Shown piece by piece: positions 9,605 to 18,783 of a DNA stretch of 64,000 nt. How positions within the stretch are numbered: the stretch's first letter is position 1; each line of letters begins with the position of its first letter. A program made the translations under genes and the position numbers. Location: assembly GCF_000566685.1 (NCBI RefSeq), contig NZ_AZQN01000003.1:1116001-1180000 (forward strand), given 5' to 3'. The notes under the pieces are model-generated. The model did no database searches, had not been told where the DNA came from, and was given only the letters and a program-made list of their open reading frames with translations. Origin of the DNA: Dyadobacter tibetensis Y620-1. GTDB taxonomy: Bacteria; Bacteroidota; Bacteroidia; Cytophagales; Spirosomataceae.

Positions 9605-11722
9605 TTAGAAGAATTTGGCTCTTCTATCTTTAATTTTTGCGTTGTCACGGATCGCCTCATTAACTAGGTACGGTGTACGACCTTCAAGCGACTGGGTAAG
9701 CTGCGTTTTATATTGAGTATAGTCGGCAATTTGGGGTGCTTCAGTTTTGCTGACAAGCTCCATAATGAATACGCCGTTTTCTCCGGTGAAGACATCAGAT
9801 TTGCTGCCTGGCTTCAGACCAAAGGCTTTGCCCAGAGCAATGGGGTCGAAACCAGCGCTGGTCAGGAAGCCTGTGGCCAGGGTGATGTCGGTTGCCGACT
9901 CTACCAGTGCACCAGCTCCATATTTTTTGGCGATGGCCTCTAGATCGCCCGTGGCGCCCTTCAGCTTAGCGGTGATTTGCTCGGCCTTAATCTGGTTACG
10001 AACCTTAGTCGTAAGCTCATCTCTAAAGTCATCTACTTTCACTTTGTCCGCATCCGATTTTCCGGTTAGGATCGCTACGACATACTGATCTTCTGTTTCG
10101 AATACAGGAGACACGCTATTCAATTTTGTATTTTCGTTGAATGCCCAGCGAACGATTTCACGACCATTTTGTATGGCATTAACGTTAGTAGCAGTTTCAG
10201 GGATTCGGTTAGCAGTTGCCATAACCAGTTCCTTATTTTTCGCTACTTCTTTATTAAACTCCTCTTTATTTTTCACATTATTGACAAACTCATCTGCCTT
10301 ACGGTAGGCTTCGTCACGTGTGCTTTGACTTGGAGCGATGGTCTTTCCAATAGTTGCCAATCGGTACAAGGTATTGGAACGAGGATCGGTTACCTTGATG
10401 ATATGGTATCCAAATTGGCTTTCTACAAGTCTGTTAACCAAACCTGGAGAAGACATTGAGAACACTGCTTCTTCAAAGGGCTTCACCATAGCACCATTAT
10501 TCTGGAAGTATCCCAGGTCCCCACCTCTCTGAGCCGAACCAGGATCGGCACTGGTAGTCGCTGCCAGTGCTTCAAAGTTGGCTCCTGCTCTGATTTGTGC
10601 TAATATACCTTCCGCTTTTGTCTTGGCAGCTGCCTTGGCAGAGTCCGACTGATTTTCGGCTCTAATAAGGATGTGGCTAGCACGGGCAGTGGAAACACTG
10701 TCCTTTTTCGTGCCTCCATATTTATAGATAAAATAGGTGTTCTCTTCGCGGTAAGGACCAAATACGCCGCCCGGAACGAAGGTTTTAATCGCTTCTTTCA
10801 ATTGGTCCGACATATTAGCCATCGACATATAAGTAGGCAGATTAATATCTGAATTCATGCTAGCGAAAGCAGAATCATTTTCGGCAGTGGCCAATCCACG
10901 CGCCAGATTCTTAATTTCGCTATAAAGAGCAGCACTATCGTCTTTGGCAGGTTGAACAGGGAAAGTGATGTATTCGATAGAACGGGTATCAGAGCCCTTA
11001 TATTCGTCGCGGTGCTCGCTTAGGTAACTTTCAAGCTGGGCATCAGTAACTTTGATGGTCGTATCTACTACAGAGAAATAGGGTACGTAAAGGTAATTTA
11101 CGGTAGCCTTGGTAGTCTGTGCCATATATTCTCTTTCAGCCTGTGCCTTGGGGGTATAGGTAGACAGTCGGATCAGATTCTCGTATTTCGTACGCAGGCG
11201 CTCTTCTTTAAGATTATCTTCAAAACTTGCCCAGGCTCTTTGTTGCTCTATGGGTAAGGTTTTTAAATTTTTCAGATAATTGATGACGGCATTTTTGTCA
11301 AACTGACCGGTTGTCGGGTCAGCGAAGGCCTGCTGAATAGAAGGGCTCAGATGATTTCCCTGCACCATGTCCACCAGCTCCTGATCGGTAACAGTTAGTC
11401 CTAGGTCATCAAATTCTTTTTTGTAAGCGATATCAACAATAAATTGATTCCATGCCTGATCGCGTAGCGAGGCGAGCTCATTTTCTCCAAGGCTGCGGCC
11501 CGTCTGAGCCTCATAATTTTGGCGGAATACATCGACCCGACTTTGGAAATCCTTAATATTAATATCCTTTCCGGCGATTTCTCCTACAGATTGATTATTA
11601 CTCCCTGCAAGGAAGGAATTGGGGCCCATCAGGTCACCACCCACCATGAAAAGTATTAAACTGATCGCTACTACTGTGACTGCAACACCAGACTTTTCTC
11701 GAATTTTGTTAATAATTGCCAT
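9605..11722 (-). CDS. ppiD: PpiD-like membrane-anchored peptidylprolyl isomerase
   Basis: A 705-residue periplasmic folding chaperone held by one N-terminal membrane segment (about residues 13-31, AVTVVAISLILFMVGG). A SurA_N-like helical region comes first. A parvulin (PPIC) domain follows at about 340-455, with ASHILIRAE and GGDLGYF and a SQFGYHIIKV end. The C-terminal part is a second parvulin-like or chaperone region. PpiD works with the Sec translocon on outgoing outer-membrane proteins in known bacteria; this is inferred for the present one. It is a single gene with its own terminator. The start is the ATG before IINKIREKSG, typical of the family. Confidence 0.92.
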   Translation of the reverse strand: MAIINKIREKSGVAVTVVAISLILFMVGGDLMGPNSFLAGSNNQSVGEIAGKDINIKDFQSRVDVFRQNYEAQTGRSLGENELASLRDQAWNQFIVDIAYKKEFDDLGLTVTDQELVDMVQGNHLSPSIQQAFADPTTGQFDKNAVINYLKNLKTLPIEQQRAWASFEDNLKEERLRTKYENLIRLSTYTPKAQAEREYMAQTTKATVNYLYVPYFSVVDTTIKVTDAQLESYLSEHRDEYKGSDTRSIEYITFPVQPAKDDSAALYSEIKNLARGLATAENDSAFASMNSDINLPTYMSMANMSDQLKEAIKTFVPGGVFGPYREENTYFIYKYGGTKKDSVSTARASHILIRAENQSDSAKAAAKTKAEGILAQIRAGANFEALAATTSADPGSAQRGGDLGYFQNNGAMVKPFEEAVFSMSSPGLVNRLVESQFGYHIIKVTDPRSNTLYRLATIGKTIAPSQSTRDEAYRKADEFVNNVKNKEEFNKEVAKNKELVMATANRIPETATNVNAIQNGREIVRWAFNENTKLNSVSPVFETEDQYVVAILTGKSDADKVKVDDFRDELTTKVRNQIKAEQITAKLKGATGDLEAIAKKYGAGALVESATDITLATGFLTSAGFDPIALGKAFGLKPGSKSDVFTGENGVFIMELVSKTEAPQIADYTQYKTQLTQSLEGRTPYLVNEAIRDNAKIKDRRAKFF

Positions 11723-11857
11723 TTCTTGTTTTCAAATTAGACCCGCAAAATAAAATCTTTTCTGTGTGGAATCCAAGGAGTAATGTGATTTTGGACGAAC
11801 ATTAAGACCCATTTCGACGGGAGGGAGGTTGTATATAGTTAAATTAAGTAGTCGCTA

Positions 11858-12340
11858 TCAGGCTAAATGTTTCAGATTCAGAGAATAAAGGATGGCCATA
11901 ATCAAACTCATCATGACTCCGGCCACAGCGGTGATGATTCCCATCCAGCTGCCGATGAGCAATATAGGCCCAAGAAATGCCACTCCTATACCAGCCCAGT
12001 ACAGATAATAGCCTCTTTTTTGCAAATTCCACATTAAATAGGCTGCAAAGAGCGAAATAGATTCGAATATTATCAGGATGATGGCACTGGTTTGCATGTT
12101 TTGGCGTGTAGTCTGTGCCAGAATGCCATCGAACATATTTTCCATCATGGTCAATTGCTCCCCTTCCGCCTGGGTTTCGAGTTTTTCCCGAACGGCTTCA
12201 AATGTCTCTCTGGTGGTTTCGGCTACGACTCCGGGGCTCCAAAGGCGCTCAGATTGGGTCCATAGCCCGGTTAAGCCGCTCATAAAAGTAAAATAACAAA
12301 GAACAGTTAAGAAAAAGGGCCTTGGTTTTGGTTCAGACAT
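11858..12340 (-). CDS. Small four-helix integral membrane protein, unknown function
   Basis: A 160-residue protein starting at the ATG at 12340 (MSEPKPRPFF). A frame extension to 12406 adds 22 residues that look non-coding. One hydrophobic helix lies at about residues 8-28. A soluble helical loop (about 35-80, rich in E, T and R) follows, then three closely spaced helices (about 85-155). I do not recognise a family. It is divergent from the SCP2 gene and lies downstream of nothing obvious on its strand. Confidence 0.6.
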   Translation of the reverse strand: MSEPKPRPFFLTVLCYFTFMSGLTGLWTQSERLWSPGVVAETTRETFEAVREKLETQAEGEQLTMMENMFDGILAQTTRQNMQTSAIILIIFESISLFAAYLMWNLQKRGYYLYWAGIGVAFLGPILLIGSWMGIITAVAGVMMSLIMAILYSLNLKHLA

Positions 12341-12405
12341 AAGGAATTGAAATTGTAATTTTAAGTAGGCAAAATTTGCGTATTTACTCGAAAACACCAA
12401 GTGCA

Positions 12406-12437
12406 TTTGAATATTCTTGCCCGCAAGACTACATTTG
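12406..12437 (+). promoter_or_regulatory. Promoter of the SCP2-domain gene
   Basis: TTTG (12406-12409), 20 bases, TACATTTG (12430-12437). Both boxes match the Bacteroidota consensus. The predicted start is near 12444, giving a leader of about 42 bases. Confidence 0.6.
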
Positions 12438-12485
12438 TGAACATAAACTAAGGAATCATTTCAAAATAATTATTTCAATATAAAT

Positions 12486-12788
12486 ATGAGCCTACAGACC
12501 TTAACCGATCGCATAAAAGTGATACTTGGAGATAGCAACGACCTTGACGCCATTATTAAATTCAAGACAGACGAAGGCAGTGTGTATATTAATGGTAAGG
12601 CCCAGCCACATGAAGTAAGCAATGCCGATGGCGATGCGGACTGTACCTTCGATGTATCTGTGAAAAATGCACTGAAACTCATGGATGGTGATCTTAATCC
12701 CATGATGGCGCTGATGTCGGGTAAGCTGAAAATAGAAGGTGATATGGGTGTAGCGATGGGTATTGCCCAGAAGTTTGGCGGAAAATAG
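12486..12788 (+). CDS. SCP2 sterol-binding-domain protein
   Basis: A 100-residue single-domain protein with the SCP2 pattern: an acidic N-terminal strand, the DADCTFDVS strand, a KNALKLMDGDLNPMMA helix, then GKLKIEGDMG and a closing amphipathic helix. SCP2 domains hold lipids or acyl-CoA in a hydrophobic tunnel. In bacteria the ligand of the free-standing form is unknown. It is cytoplasmic and monocistronic, with a promoter upstream and a strong terminator. Confidence 0.88.
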   Translation: MSLQTLTDRIKVILGDSNDLDAIIKFKTDEGSVYINGKAQPHEVSNADGDADCTFDVSVKNALKLMDGDLNPMMALMSGKLKIEGDMGVAMGIAQKFGGK

Positions 12789-12793
12789 GTATT

Positions 12794-12841
12794 CAGGGAG
12801 CAGTAAGCCCCAAGGGGATAACTTAGCTGCTCCCTGTTTTT
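12794..12841 (+). terminator. Intrinsic terminator after the SCP2 gene
   Basis: The arms cagggagcag (12794-12803) and ctgctccctg (12827-12836) pair perfectly. An inner cccc/gggg pair lies in the loop, and five T follow. It sits between the convergent SCP2 and pdxJ genes. Confidence 0.85.
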
Positions 12842-12843
12842 GC

Positions 12844-13563
12844 CTATACCTGCGTTTCCCGAAGGTACATTTGAATGGTATTTTCCAGACCTAAATAAAG
12901 CGCATCGGCCACCAATGCATGGCCTATCGACACTTCATCGAGCCAGGGGATCGACTGGCAGAGAAATTTCAGATTGTCAAGGCTAAGATCGTGGCCAGCA
13001 TTCAGGCCCAGGCCCACTTCCCGGGCAACTTCGGCCGCTTCTATAAACGGGAGGATGGCCCTTTGGCGATTTTCGAAATAACCTTCTGCATATGGCTCTG
13101 TATATAGCTCCACCCGGTCAGCTCCGCATAATTTGGCCCCTTCTACCATATGAGGATCGGCATCTACAAATACCGAGACTCTAATACTGGCTTCTTTAAA
13201 TATACTGATCAATTCGGTTAGTTCAGGGCGATGGCGTATGGTATTCCATCCGGCATTGGAGGTGACGGCCTGTAGCGTGTCCGGAACGAGGGTGACCTGG
13301 TCGGGTCGATTGGCTAATACCAAATCCACAAACTTTTTTTCCTGAGGGTTACCTTCTATATTAAATTCGGTTGTTAAAACTTCCTTCAGATCGTAGACGT
13401 CCTGATAGCGGATATGGCGCTCATCGGGACGGGGGTGAACCGTGATGCCCTGAGCACCAAATCGTTCACAATCCAGGGCAACCTTGATTACGTTCGGGTT
13501 ATCTCCACCGCGGGAATTGCGCAGGGTAGCAATTTTGTTGATGTTGACGCTAAGACGGGTCAT
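12844..13563 (-). CDS. pdxJ: Pyridoxine 5'-phosphate synthase
   Basis: A 239-residue TIM-barrel enzyme that condenses 1-deoxy-D-xylulose 5-phosphate with 3-amino-2-oxopropyl phosphate, the last ring-forming step of vitamin B6 synthesis. It has the N-terminal [17 protein letters not shown], then [13 protein letters not shown], the VTLVPD strand, and the closing GLNAGHDLS and EVSIGHALV loops. The length is normal. It is monocistronic and divergent from yqeY. Confidence 0.97.
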   Translation of the reverse strand: MTRLSVNINKIATLRNSRGGDNPNVIKVALDCERFGAQGITVHPRPDERHIRYQDVYDLKEVLTTEFNIEGNPQEKKFVDLVLANRPDQVTLVPDTLQAVTSNAGWNTIRHRPELTELISIFKEASIRVSVFVDADPHMVEGAKLCGADRVELYTEPYAEGYFENRQRAILPFIEAAEVAREVGLGLNAGHDLSLDNLKFLCQSIPWLDEVSIGHALVADALYLGLENTIQMYLRETQV

Positions 13564-13639
13564 GAGGCCTTGATGTTAGTGTAAAGATGCATTTTAATAC
13601 TAAAATCCCACCGTGAGTCGGGTTTTAGATCGTTTCGTG

Positions 13640-13688
13640 TAACTTTGTTACTTAGATTACAAATTTAGTACGCAAGTAGTCTAAATTT
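13640..13688 (+). promoter_or_regulatory. Promoter -7 box, palindrome and leader hairpin before yqeY
   Basis: TAACTTTG (13640-13647) matches the -7 consensus; no clear -33 box is seen. The box is embedded in a palindrome GTAAC-TTT-GTTAC (13639-13651). A hairpin with arms aaatttag (13661-13668) and ctaaattt (13681-13688) follows in the predicted leader. Confidence 0.4.
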
Positions 13689-13716
13689 ACGGATTTATTC
13701 ACATTAATTGATGATC

Positions 13717-14166
13717 ATGTCATTAAAAAGTCAGGTAGAAGCAGGTATCAAAGATGCCATGCGTGCCAAAAACCAAGATACCCTTCGCGCACTTCGGGCC
13801 ATAAAGTCCTTGATCCTATTGGAGGAAACCAAAGGAGGAAGCAATGGAGAGCTGTCGGCCGACGACGAAATTAAGCTCCTTACCAAAGCCGCTAAACAAA
13901 GACGAGAATCTGCAGAAATTTATAAAACACAAAATCGTGCGGACCTGCTGGAAAAGGAAGAGGCGGAACTTGCTATCATAGAGCAGTTTTTGCCTAAGCA
14001 GCTTTCGGAGCAAGAGGTAGAAGCGCGCCTGAAAGAAATAATTGCCCAAGTTGGTGCCACCGGTCCGGCAGATATGGGGAAAGTAATGGGCGTGGCCACC
14101 AAGGCATTGGCGGGTGTTGCCGAGGGACGTCTGGTTTCAGCGACTGTAAAGCGTTTGCTGGCATGA
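13717..14166 (+). CDS. GatB/YqeY domain protein
   Basis: A 149-residue protein starting at the ATG at 13717 (MSLKSQVEAG), the usual start of the family. Upstream TTG and ATG codons at 13708 and 13711 are possible but add residues not seen in relatives. It has the YqeY pattern: a helical KDAMRAKN-D-LRALRAIKS segment, then KQRRESAEIYK, LEKEEAELAIIEQFLP, and the C-terminal GKVMG domain also found at the end of GatB. It may bind tRNA; its cellular role is unclear. It overlaps cvpA by four bases (ATGA), which implies translational coupling. Confidence 0.9.
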   Translation: MSLKSQVEAGIKDAMRAKNQDTLRALRAIKSLILLEETKGGSNGELSADDEIKLLTKAAKQRRESAEIYKTQNRADLLEKEEAELAIIEQFLPKQLSEQEVEARLKEIIAQVGATGPADMGKVMGVATKALAGVAEGRLVSATVKRLLA

Positions 14167-14741
14167 AATTAGTGGATGTTGTCATCCTTTTACCTTTACT
14201 TTGGGGAGCCTTGCATGGCTATCGCAAAGGATTATTAATCGAGATCATTGGCATCGCCGGAATGGTGGTGGCAATGGTTCTGGGTTTTAAATTTCTGGGT
14301 TTAGGCATGGAGATGCTTTCCCCTTACCTGGGTGATACTTTCGCCCGACGGATACTGCCTTATATCGGTTTTTCCATTATATTTTTCCCTACAATATTTC
14401 TTCTTAATCAATTTGGTTATGCCATTCGTAAGTCCTTGCGCTTTTCTATTTTAGGAATGTTCGATCGCTTTGCCGGTGCGCTGGTAGGAATTTTTACCTG
14501 GGTTTTTGGGCTTAGTGTTTTCTTTTGGCTGGTCAATCTTATCGGTATCGACATCCCGGAACATCGCACCTCTGAAACCTACCTCTATCCTTTGGTGGTT
14601 CCGGTAGCCCCCAAATTGATCGATAAAGCCATGGAATGGATGCCCAGGGGTACAGAGTTGATTAAGGAATGGAAGTCGGAATATCTGGACGAAAAGGAAA
14701 ACAATACCCCGGCCAGGGATCTCGATGCCCGGGTAGAATAG
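14163..14741 (+). CDS. CvpA family inner-membrane protein
   Basis: A 192-residue protein with four predicted helices and the CvpA opening VDVVILLPLLWGALHGYRKGL. The RKG turn after the first helix is characteristic. Family members are linked to colicin V export, to purine-pathway operons and to envelope stress resistance. The mechanism is unknown. The C-terminal 35 residues are hydrophilic. It is coupled to yqeY by an ATGA overlap. Confidence 0.85.
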   Translation: MKLVDVVILLPLLWGALHGYRKGLLIEIIGIAGMVVAMVLGFKFLGLGMEMLSPYLGDTFARRILPYIGFSIIFFPTIFLLNQFGYAIRKSLRFSILGMFDRFAGALVGIFTWVFGLSVFFWLVNLIGIDIPEHRTSETYLYPLVVPVAPKLIDKAMEWMPRGTELIKEWKSEYLDEKENNTPARDLDARVE

Positions 14742-14763
14742 CATTATTTACGGTGAATTTCAG

Positions 14764-14771
14764 TACCTTTG
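14764..14771 (+). promoter_or_regulatory. Candidate -7 box for rlmN
   Basis: TACCTTTG, an exact TAnnTTTG match, lies 38 bases before the rlmN ATG. No TTG is present at the expected -33 distance, so rlmN may also be read from the yqeY promoter. Confidence 0.35.
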
Positions 14772-14809
14772 TCCCTTCAAAATACAATAGGAAAAGGAAA
14801 GAAAATAGG

Positions 14810-15865
14810 ATGAGCAGCGACAAGGAGAAAATGGATATCAGAAAGCTTGGTCCCGACCAACTAAAAAGCTGGATGACAGAGCATGGAGAAAAGGCTTTCA
14901 GGGCGAAACAGGTCTATGAATGGCTCTGGAAAAAATCGGCCCTCGCTTTCGACGAAATGACGAACCTTTCTCTCGCTACCAGAGCATTGCTCAAAGAACA
15001 CTTTGTAATCAACGGGATTACTACTGCCAAATGTCAGCAAAGTAATGATGGTACCATTAAGTCCGCTTTCCGGTTATTCGACAGCCACCTGGTAGAAGGT
15101 GTGCTTATTCCAGCAAGCGACCGTATGACGGCCTGTGTGAGTAGTCAGGTAGGTTGTTCCTTAACCTGTAAGTTCTGCGCCACAGGATATATGGAGCGCA
15201 AACGTAACTTGGATGCCTCAGAGATATACGACCAGGTAGTGGCCATTGCCCGCCAGGCCGAAGGTAGCTTCTCCCATCCGCTGACCAATATCGTTTATAT
15301 GGGCATGGGTGAGCCCTTGCTCAATTATGCCAATGTGCTCAAGTCTATAGAGTTAATAACTTCCCCGGAAGGGCTCAATATGTCGCCCAAACGTATTACC
15401 GTATCGACAGCGGGAATAGCAAAAATGATAACTAAGCTGGGTGATGATGAGGTGCGCTTTCGTCTTGCCCTGTCACTCCATGCCGCCAATGATGAAAAAA
15501 GAAATCAGATTATGCCCATCAATGAGTCAAATTCCTTGGATAATCTGGCCGTAGCCCTTAATCATTTTTATAAAAAAACGGGCAATAGGATTACTTTTGA
15601 ATATATCGTTTTTAATAATTTCAATGACACACTGCAGGACGCTCAAGAGCTGTGGGAATTTACCAAACGTGTACCAGCCCGAGTGAATATCATCGAATAC
15701 AATCCTATTTCAGAGGCTGATTTTAAAAATACAGAAGCAGATAAGCTGGATAAATTTGCCGCTTTCCTTGAGAATAGAGGCGTATCAGTCCATGTACGGC
15801 GGAGTAGGGGGAAGGATATAGATGCCGCTTGCGGCCAGCTTGCTAACAAGGAATTGGCTTCCTAG
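14810..15865 (+). CDS. rlmN: 23S rRNA (adenine-2503-C2)-methyltransferase
   Basis: A 351-residue radical-SAM enzyme that methylates A2503 of 23S rRNA and A37 of some tRNAs, with two SAM molecules per turnover. The iron-sulfur motif CSLTCKFC (about residues 115-122) is intact. MGMGEPLLN follows, along with the conserved C-terminal cysteine in DAACGQL used for the methyl-carrying step. I chose the ATG at 14810 (MSSDKEKMDI). The open frame continues back to 14669 but there it overlaps the end of cvpA and reads as non-coding. Confidence 0.97.
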   Translation: MSSDKEKMDIRKLGPDQLKSWMTEHGEKAFRAKQVYEWLWKKSALAFDEMTNLSLATRALLKEHFVINGITTAKCQQSNDGTIKSAFRLFDSHLVEGVLIPASDRMTACVSSQVGCSLTCKFCATGYMERKRNLDASEIYDQVVAIARQAEGSFSHPLTNIVYMGMGEPLLNYANVLKSIELITSPEGLNMSPKRITVSTAGIAKMITKLGDDEVRFRLALSLHAANDEKRNQIMPINESNSLDNLAVALNHFYKKTGNRITFEYIVFNNFNDTLQDAQELWEFTKRVPARVNIIEYNPISEADFKNTEADKLDKFAAFLENRGVSVHVRRSRGKDIDAACGQLANKELAS

Positions 15866-15898
15866 TGGCCTAGATTTTAATGATTTCTACCCGTATAG

Positions 15899-15943
15899 TT
15901 AACAATTTCTTAACATTGGTGCCGTAAACTGTCCGTAATTTTG
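15899..15943 (+). promoter_or_regulatory. PhoP-box-like repeat and promoter before the phosphate permease
   Basis: Two TTAACA hexamers (15899-15904 and 15910-15915) are separated by five bases. This is the arrangement of the Bacillus PhoP box and has the 11-base period of Pho boxes generally. A TTG (15916-15918), 17 bases and TAATTTTG (15936-15943) follow, forming a Bacteroidota-type promoter that the repeat abuts. Regulation by a PhoB-like protein is an inference. The leader to the ATG is about 110 bases. Confidence 0.5.
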
Positions 15944-16062
15944 ACCCTAGCTTATATATTAATTCTCCGTAGCCTCATCCCGGAAAAGGATGTTCGTCAC
16001 ATAGAAATAATACAATTTTGTAATGCACGTTAATCACTTTTACCACTTTATCACAGATTTCT

Positions 16063-17484
16063 ATGTTTGGTCTTGAAACCGACATCTTTCTTCTCCTTGC
16101 TTTTAGCATATTAGCCGCATGTGCCTTCGAGTTTGTAAATGGATTTCATGATACGGCCAATGCAGTTGCCACCGTCATTTACACCAATTCCCTGAAGCCC
16201 AATGTTGCCGTTGTATGGTCGGGATTTATGAACTTTTTAGGCGTTTTCTTCGGGGGGATTGCGGTGGCTATGGGGATCGTTAATCTGCTTCCTGTAGAAC
16301 TGCTTATCGACCAGAATGTTTACCATAGTGTGGCCATGATATTTGCCCTGCTGTTCAGTGCCATTATCTGGAATCTCGGGACCTGGTATTTCGGCTTACC
16401 TAGTTCAAGCTCTCACACCTTAATTGGTTCGATTTTAGGAGTAGGCTTGGCCTTTACTTTTATGCCCGAAAATGGCGGTGGGGTTGGTGTCAACTGGTCT
16501 AAGGCCAAAGAATTATTTATATCGCTGCTCACTTCTCCAATTTTTGGTTTCGCCTTAGCTATTATCCTTATGTTTCTTTTGCGACGGCTTCTTTCCAAGG
16601 CGCTGAGAGATGTGGTATTCAGTGAGCCTAAGAAAAATCAACCCCCTCCTTTCTGGATCCGGGGAATATTGATAGCCACCTGCACCTTGGTAAGTTTTTT
16701 CCATGGCTCCAACGATGGTCAAAAAGGTGTAGGACTCGTAATGTTGATCCTGATCGGTATTGTGCCGGCTCAGTTTGCCCTTGACAACAGCAAGGACCCA
16801 GCAACTATGAAGACCGAGCTTCGCGAAATTGAAGCCGTGGTGGGACGTATCGATACGACCCTAATTTCTGCAACGAATCGTCAGACGGTCAACACCATGA
16901 ATGCCGAGTTTATCAATCTGGAAAACCTGATTGCCAAACCGATGGTGGATCATAAAATGGCTGAAGGAGATCGTATGGAAGCACGCCGCGCACTTTTACT
17001 GATCAGCCGCGGATCTAAAACCTTATTAGAAGATGGTGATGTAAATCTGAGTGTGGCCGATAAGGCGTTTTTGAAGAAGCAGGCTGTCAGTGAAAGTGGG
17101 ATACGCCGCTATACCGATTATGCTCCGGGATGGGTTATCTTGATGATATCGCTTTCTCTGGGCCTTGGTACCATGGTAGGTTGGAAACGTATCGTAGTTA
17201 CAATCGGGGAGAAAATAGGGAAGCAGCACTTGACTTATGCGCAGGGTGCATCGGCAGAGCTTGTTGCGGCCAGTACCATTGGTGTCTCTTCTTACCTGGG
17301 TCTACCTGTAAGCACCACCCATGTTTTGTCTTCTGGTATAGCCGGTTCGATGGTTGCGAGTAAGGGAGTTAAAAACCTTCAGGCCGGCACCATCCGTAAT
17401 ATTGCCATTGCATGGATTCTTACCCTACCCGTTACCATGTTTCTTTCGGGAACGCTATATGCTTTTTTCCGTTGGATTTTATAA
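16063..17484 (+). CDS. pit: PiT family inorganic phosphate transporter
   Basis: A 473-residue permease with about ten membrane helices and the two inverted PiT signature repeats. The first contains GFHDTANAVAT (about residue 27) and SSSSHTLIG. The second contains HGSNDGQKG (about 217) and PVSTTHVLSSG. A hydrophilic insert (about residues 245-345), rich in charged helices, separates the halves; such inserts are common in Bacteroidota versions. It takes up metal-phosphate or phosphate with protons or sodium. There is no PhoU-like gene beside it. It is monocistronic with its own terminator. Confidence 0.93.
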   Translation: MFGLETDIFLLLAFSILAACAFEFVNGFHDTANAVATVIYTNSLKPNVAVVWSGFMNFLGVFFGGIAVAMGIVNLLPVELLIDQNVYHSVAMIFALLFSAIIWNLGTWYFGLPSSSSHTLIGSILGVGLAFTFMPENGGGVGVNWSKAKELFISLLTSPIFGFALAIILMFLLRRLLSKALRDVVFSEPKKNQPPPFWIRGILIATCTLVSFFHGSNDGQKGVGLVMLILIGIVPAQFALDNSKDPATMKTELREIEAVVGRIDTTLISATNRQTVNTMNAEFINLENLIAKPMVDHKMAEGDRMEARRALLLISRGSKTLLEDGDVNLSVADKAFLKKQAVSESGIRRYTDYAPGWVILMISLSLGLGTMVGWKRIVVTIGEKIGKQHLTYAQGASAELVAASTIGVSSYLGLPVSTTHVLSSGIAGSMVASKGVKNLQAGTIRNIAIAWILTLPVTMFLSGTLYAFFRWIL

Positions 17485-17528
17485 TAAAGTTACAAACGGC
17501 CTGATAGGCCAGAAAATAGATTAACGCT

Positions 17529-17572
17529 GGCTGGCGCTTCCTTTCTTAAGAAGGAATTTGCCAGCCATTTTT
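17529..17572 (+). terminator. Intrinsic terminator after pit
   Basis: The arms ggctggc (17529-17535) and gccagcc (17560-17566) enclose an inner ttcc/ggaa stem. A T-rich tail follows. It lies 45 bases after the stop of the phosphate permease. Confidence 0.8.
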
Positions 17573-17742
17573 TATGGTTTCTTAGATCGGGCAGCTCTAT
17601 ACGTTCTCGATTTATATGTATTTTTGTATTAAATAGATCAGAATTTAGGGGCGAATACCAAGGTTTTTGTTTTTAACCGGGTTATTATCGTAATTAGAAT
17701 CGGATTTTGAAATCTTAATTAAAGCCATTTATTCCTTTAAGA

Positions 17743-18738
17743 ATGACAACCATCGAAGAACAGGTAAGCCGCTATGGCTTTGTGACAGAAAAAATTGGGG
17801 AGGATATCGATCTGATAGCGGAGATTAACAGACTGAAAAAAGAAAAAAATGCAGTCATATTGGCGCATTACTATGTCGATGGAGCCATTCAGGATCTGGC
17901 GGATTATATAGGGGATAGCCTGGGGCTTTCTCAGCAAGCAGCCGCCACAGAAGCCGATATGATTTTGTTTTGTGGGGTGCATTTTATGGGTGAAACAGCA
18001 AAAATTTTAAGCCCCAACAAAAAAGTTGTGATCCCAGATCTCAATGCAGGATGTTCTCTGGCCGACTCGGCCCCTGCCGATAAATTTGCCGAATTTAAAG
18101 CGCGCTACCCCGACCATCTGGTAATCAGCTATATCAACTGTTCGGCCGAAATAAAGGCTCTGACAGATATTGTTTGCACCTCATCTAATGCTCTACAGAT
18201 TGTCAACAGCTTACCCAAGGACCAGAAAATCATTTTTGCTCCAGATGCCAATTTGGGTAGATATGTTGCACAAAAAACGGGTCGTGAGATGGTGCTATGG
18301 GATGGAGCCTGTATTGTACATATCGATATTTCCCGTGAAAAGCTGGCCAAATTAAGGGAGGAAAATCCGGATGCAGTCTTAATTGCACACCCGGAGTGTA
18401 AGGAAGATATTTTGCTGCAAGCCGATTTTGTAAGTTCCACCACCGGACTCCTGAAATTTGTCAAGGAGTCGGAGCATCAAAAGTTTATTGTAGCCACTGA
18501 GGCTGGAATCCTACATAAAATGAAAGAATCAGTTCCAGGCAAGAAACTTATTCCTGCCCCGGGATCGGACAATAATACTTGCGCCTGCTCTGAATGTCCC
18601 TATATGAAAATGAATACTTTGGAGAAAGTGTATAATGCACTGCGTTTTGAACAACCCGAAATTCAGGTTCCAGAGGATATTCGTCTCAAGGCCTATGGCT
18701 CCCTGGAGCGAATGCTCGAGCTAAGCAAAGGAATCTAG
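17743..18738 (+). CDS. nadA: Quinolinate synthase A
   Basis: A 331-residue enzyme that condenses iminoaspartate with dihydroxyacetone phosphate to quinolinate in de novo NAD synthesis. The three cluster cysteines are visible: in [13 protein letters not shown], in [10 protein letters not shown], and in [11 protein letters not shown] (about residue 280). It is the short NadA form. The ATG at 17743 gives a 25-residue N-terminal lead before the conserved [11 protein letters not shown] helix. It is followed after 45 bases by nadB, its substrate supplier, so the two form an operon. Confidence 0.97.
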   Translation: MTTIEEQVSRYGFVTEKIGEDIDLIAEINRLKKEKNAVILAHYYVDGAIQDLADYIGDSLGLSQQAAATEADMILFCGVHFMGETAKILSPNKKVVIPDLNAGCSLADSAPADKFAEFKARYPDHLVISYINCSAEIKALTDIVCTSSNALQIVNSLPKDQKIIFAPDANLGRYVAQKTGREMVLWDGACIVHIDISREKLAKLREENPDAVLIAHPECKEDILLQADFVSSTTGLLKFVKESEHQKFIVATEAGILHKMKESVPGKKLIPAPGSDNNTCACSECPYMKMNTLEKVYNALRFEQPEIQVPEDIRLKAYGSLERMLELSKGI

Positions 18739-18783
18739 GTGCCTGTTTCCGATATATAAGATTTTTGACATCAATACTTTTTC

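Noticed and set aside
9400..9660. An 86-codon minus-strand frame between xylA and ppiD
   Set aside because: It overlaps the C-terminus of ppiD and spans its terminator; lysine- and phenylalanine-rich composition comes from the A/T runs.
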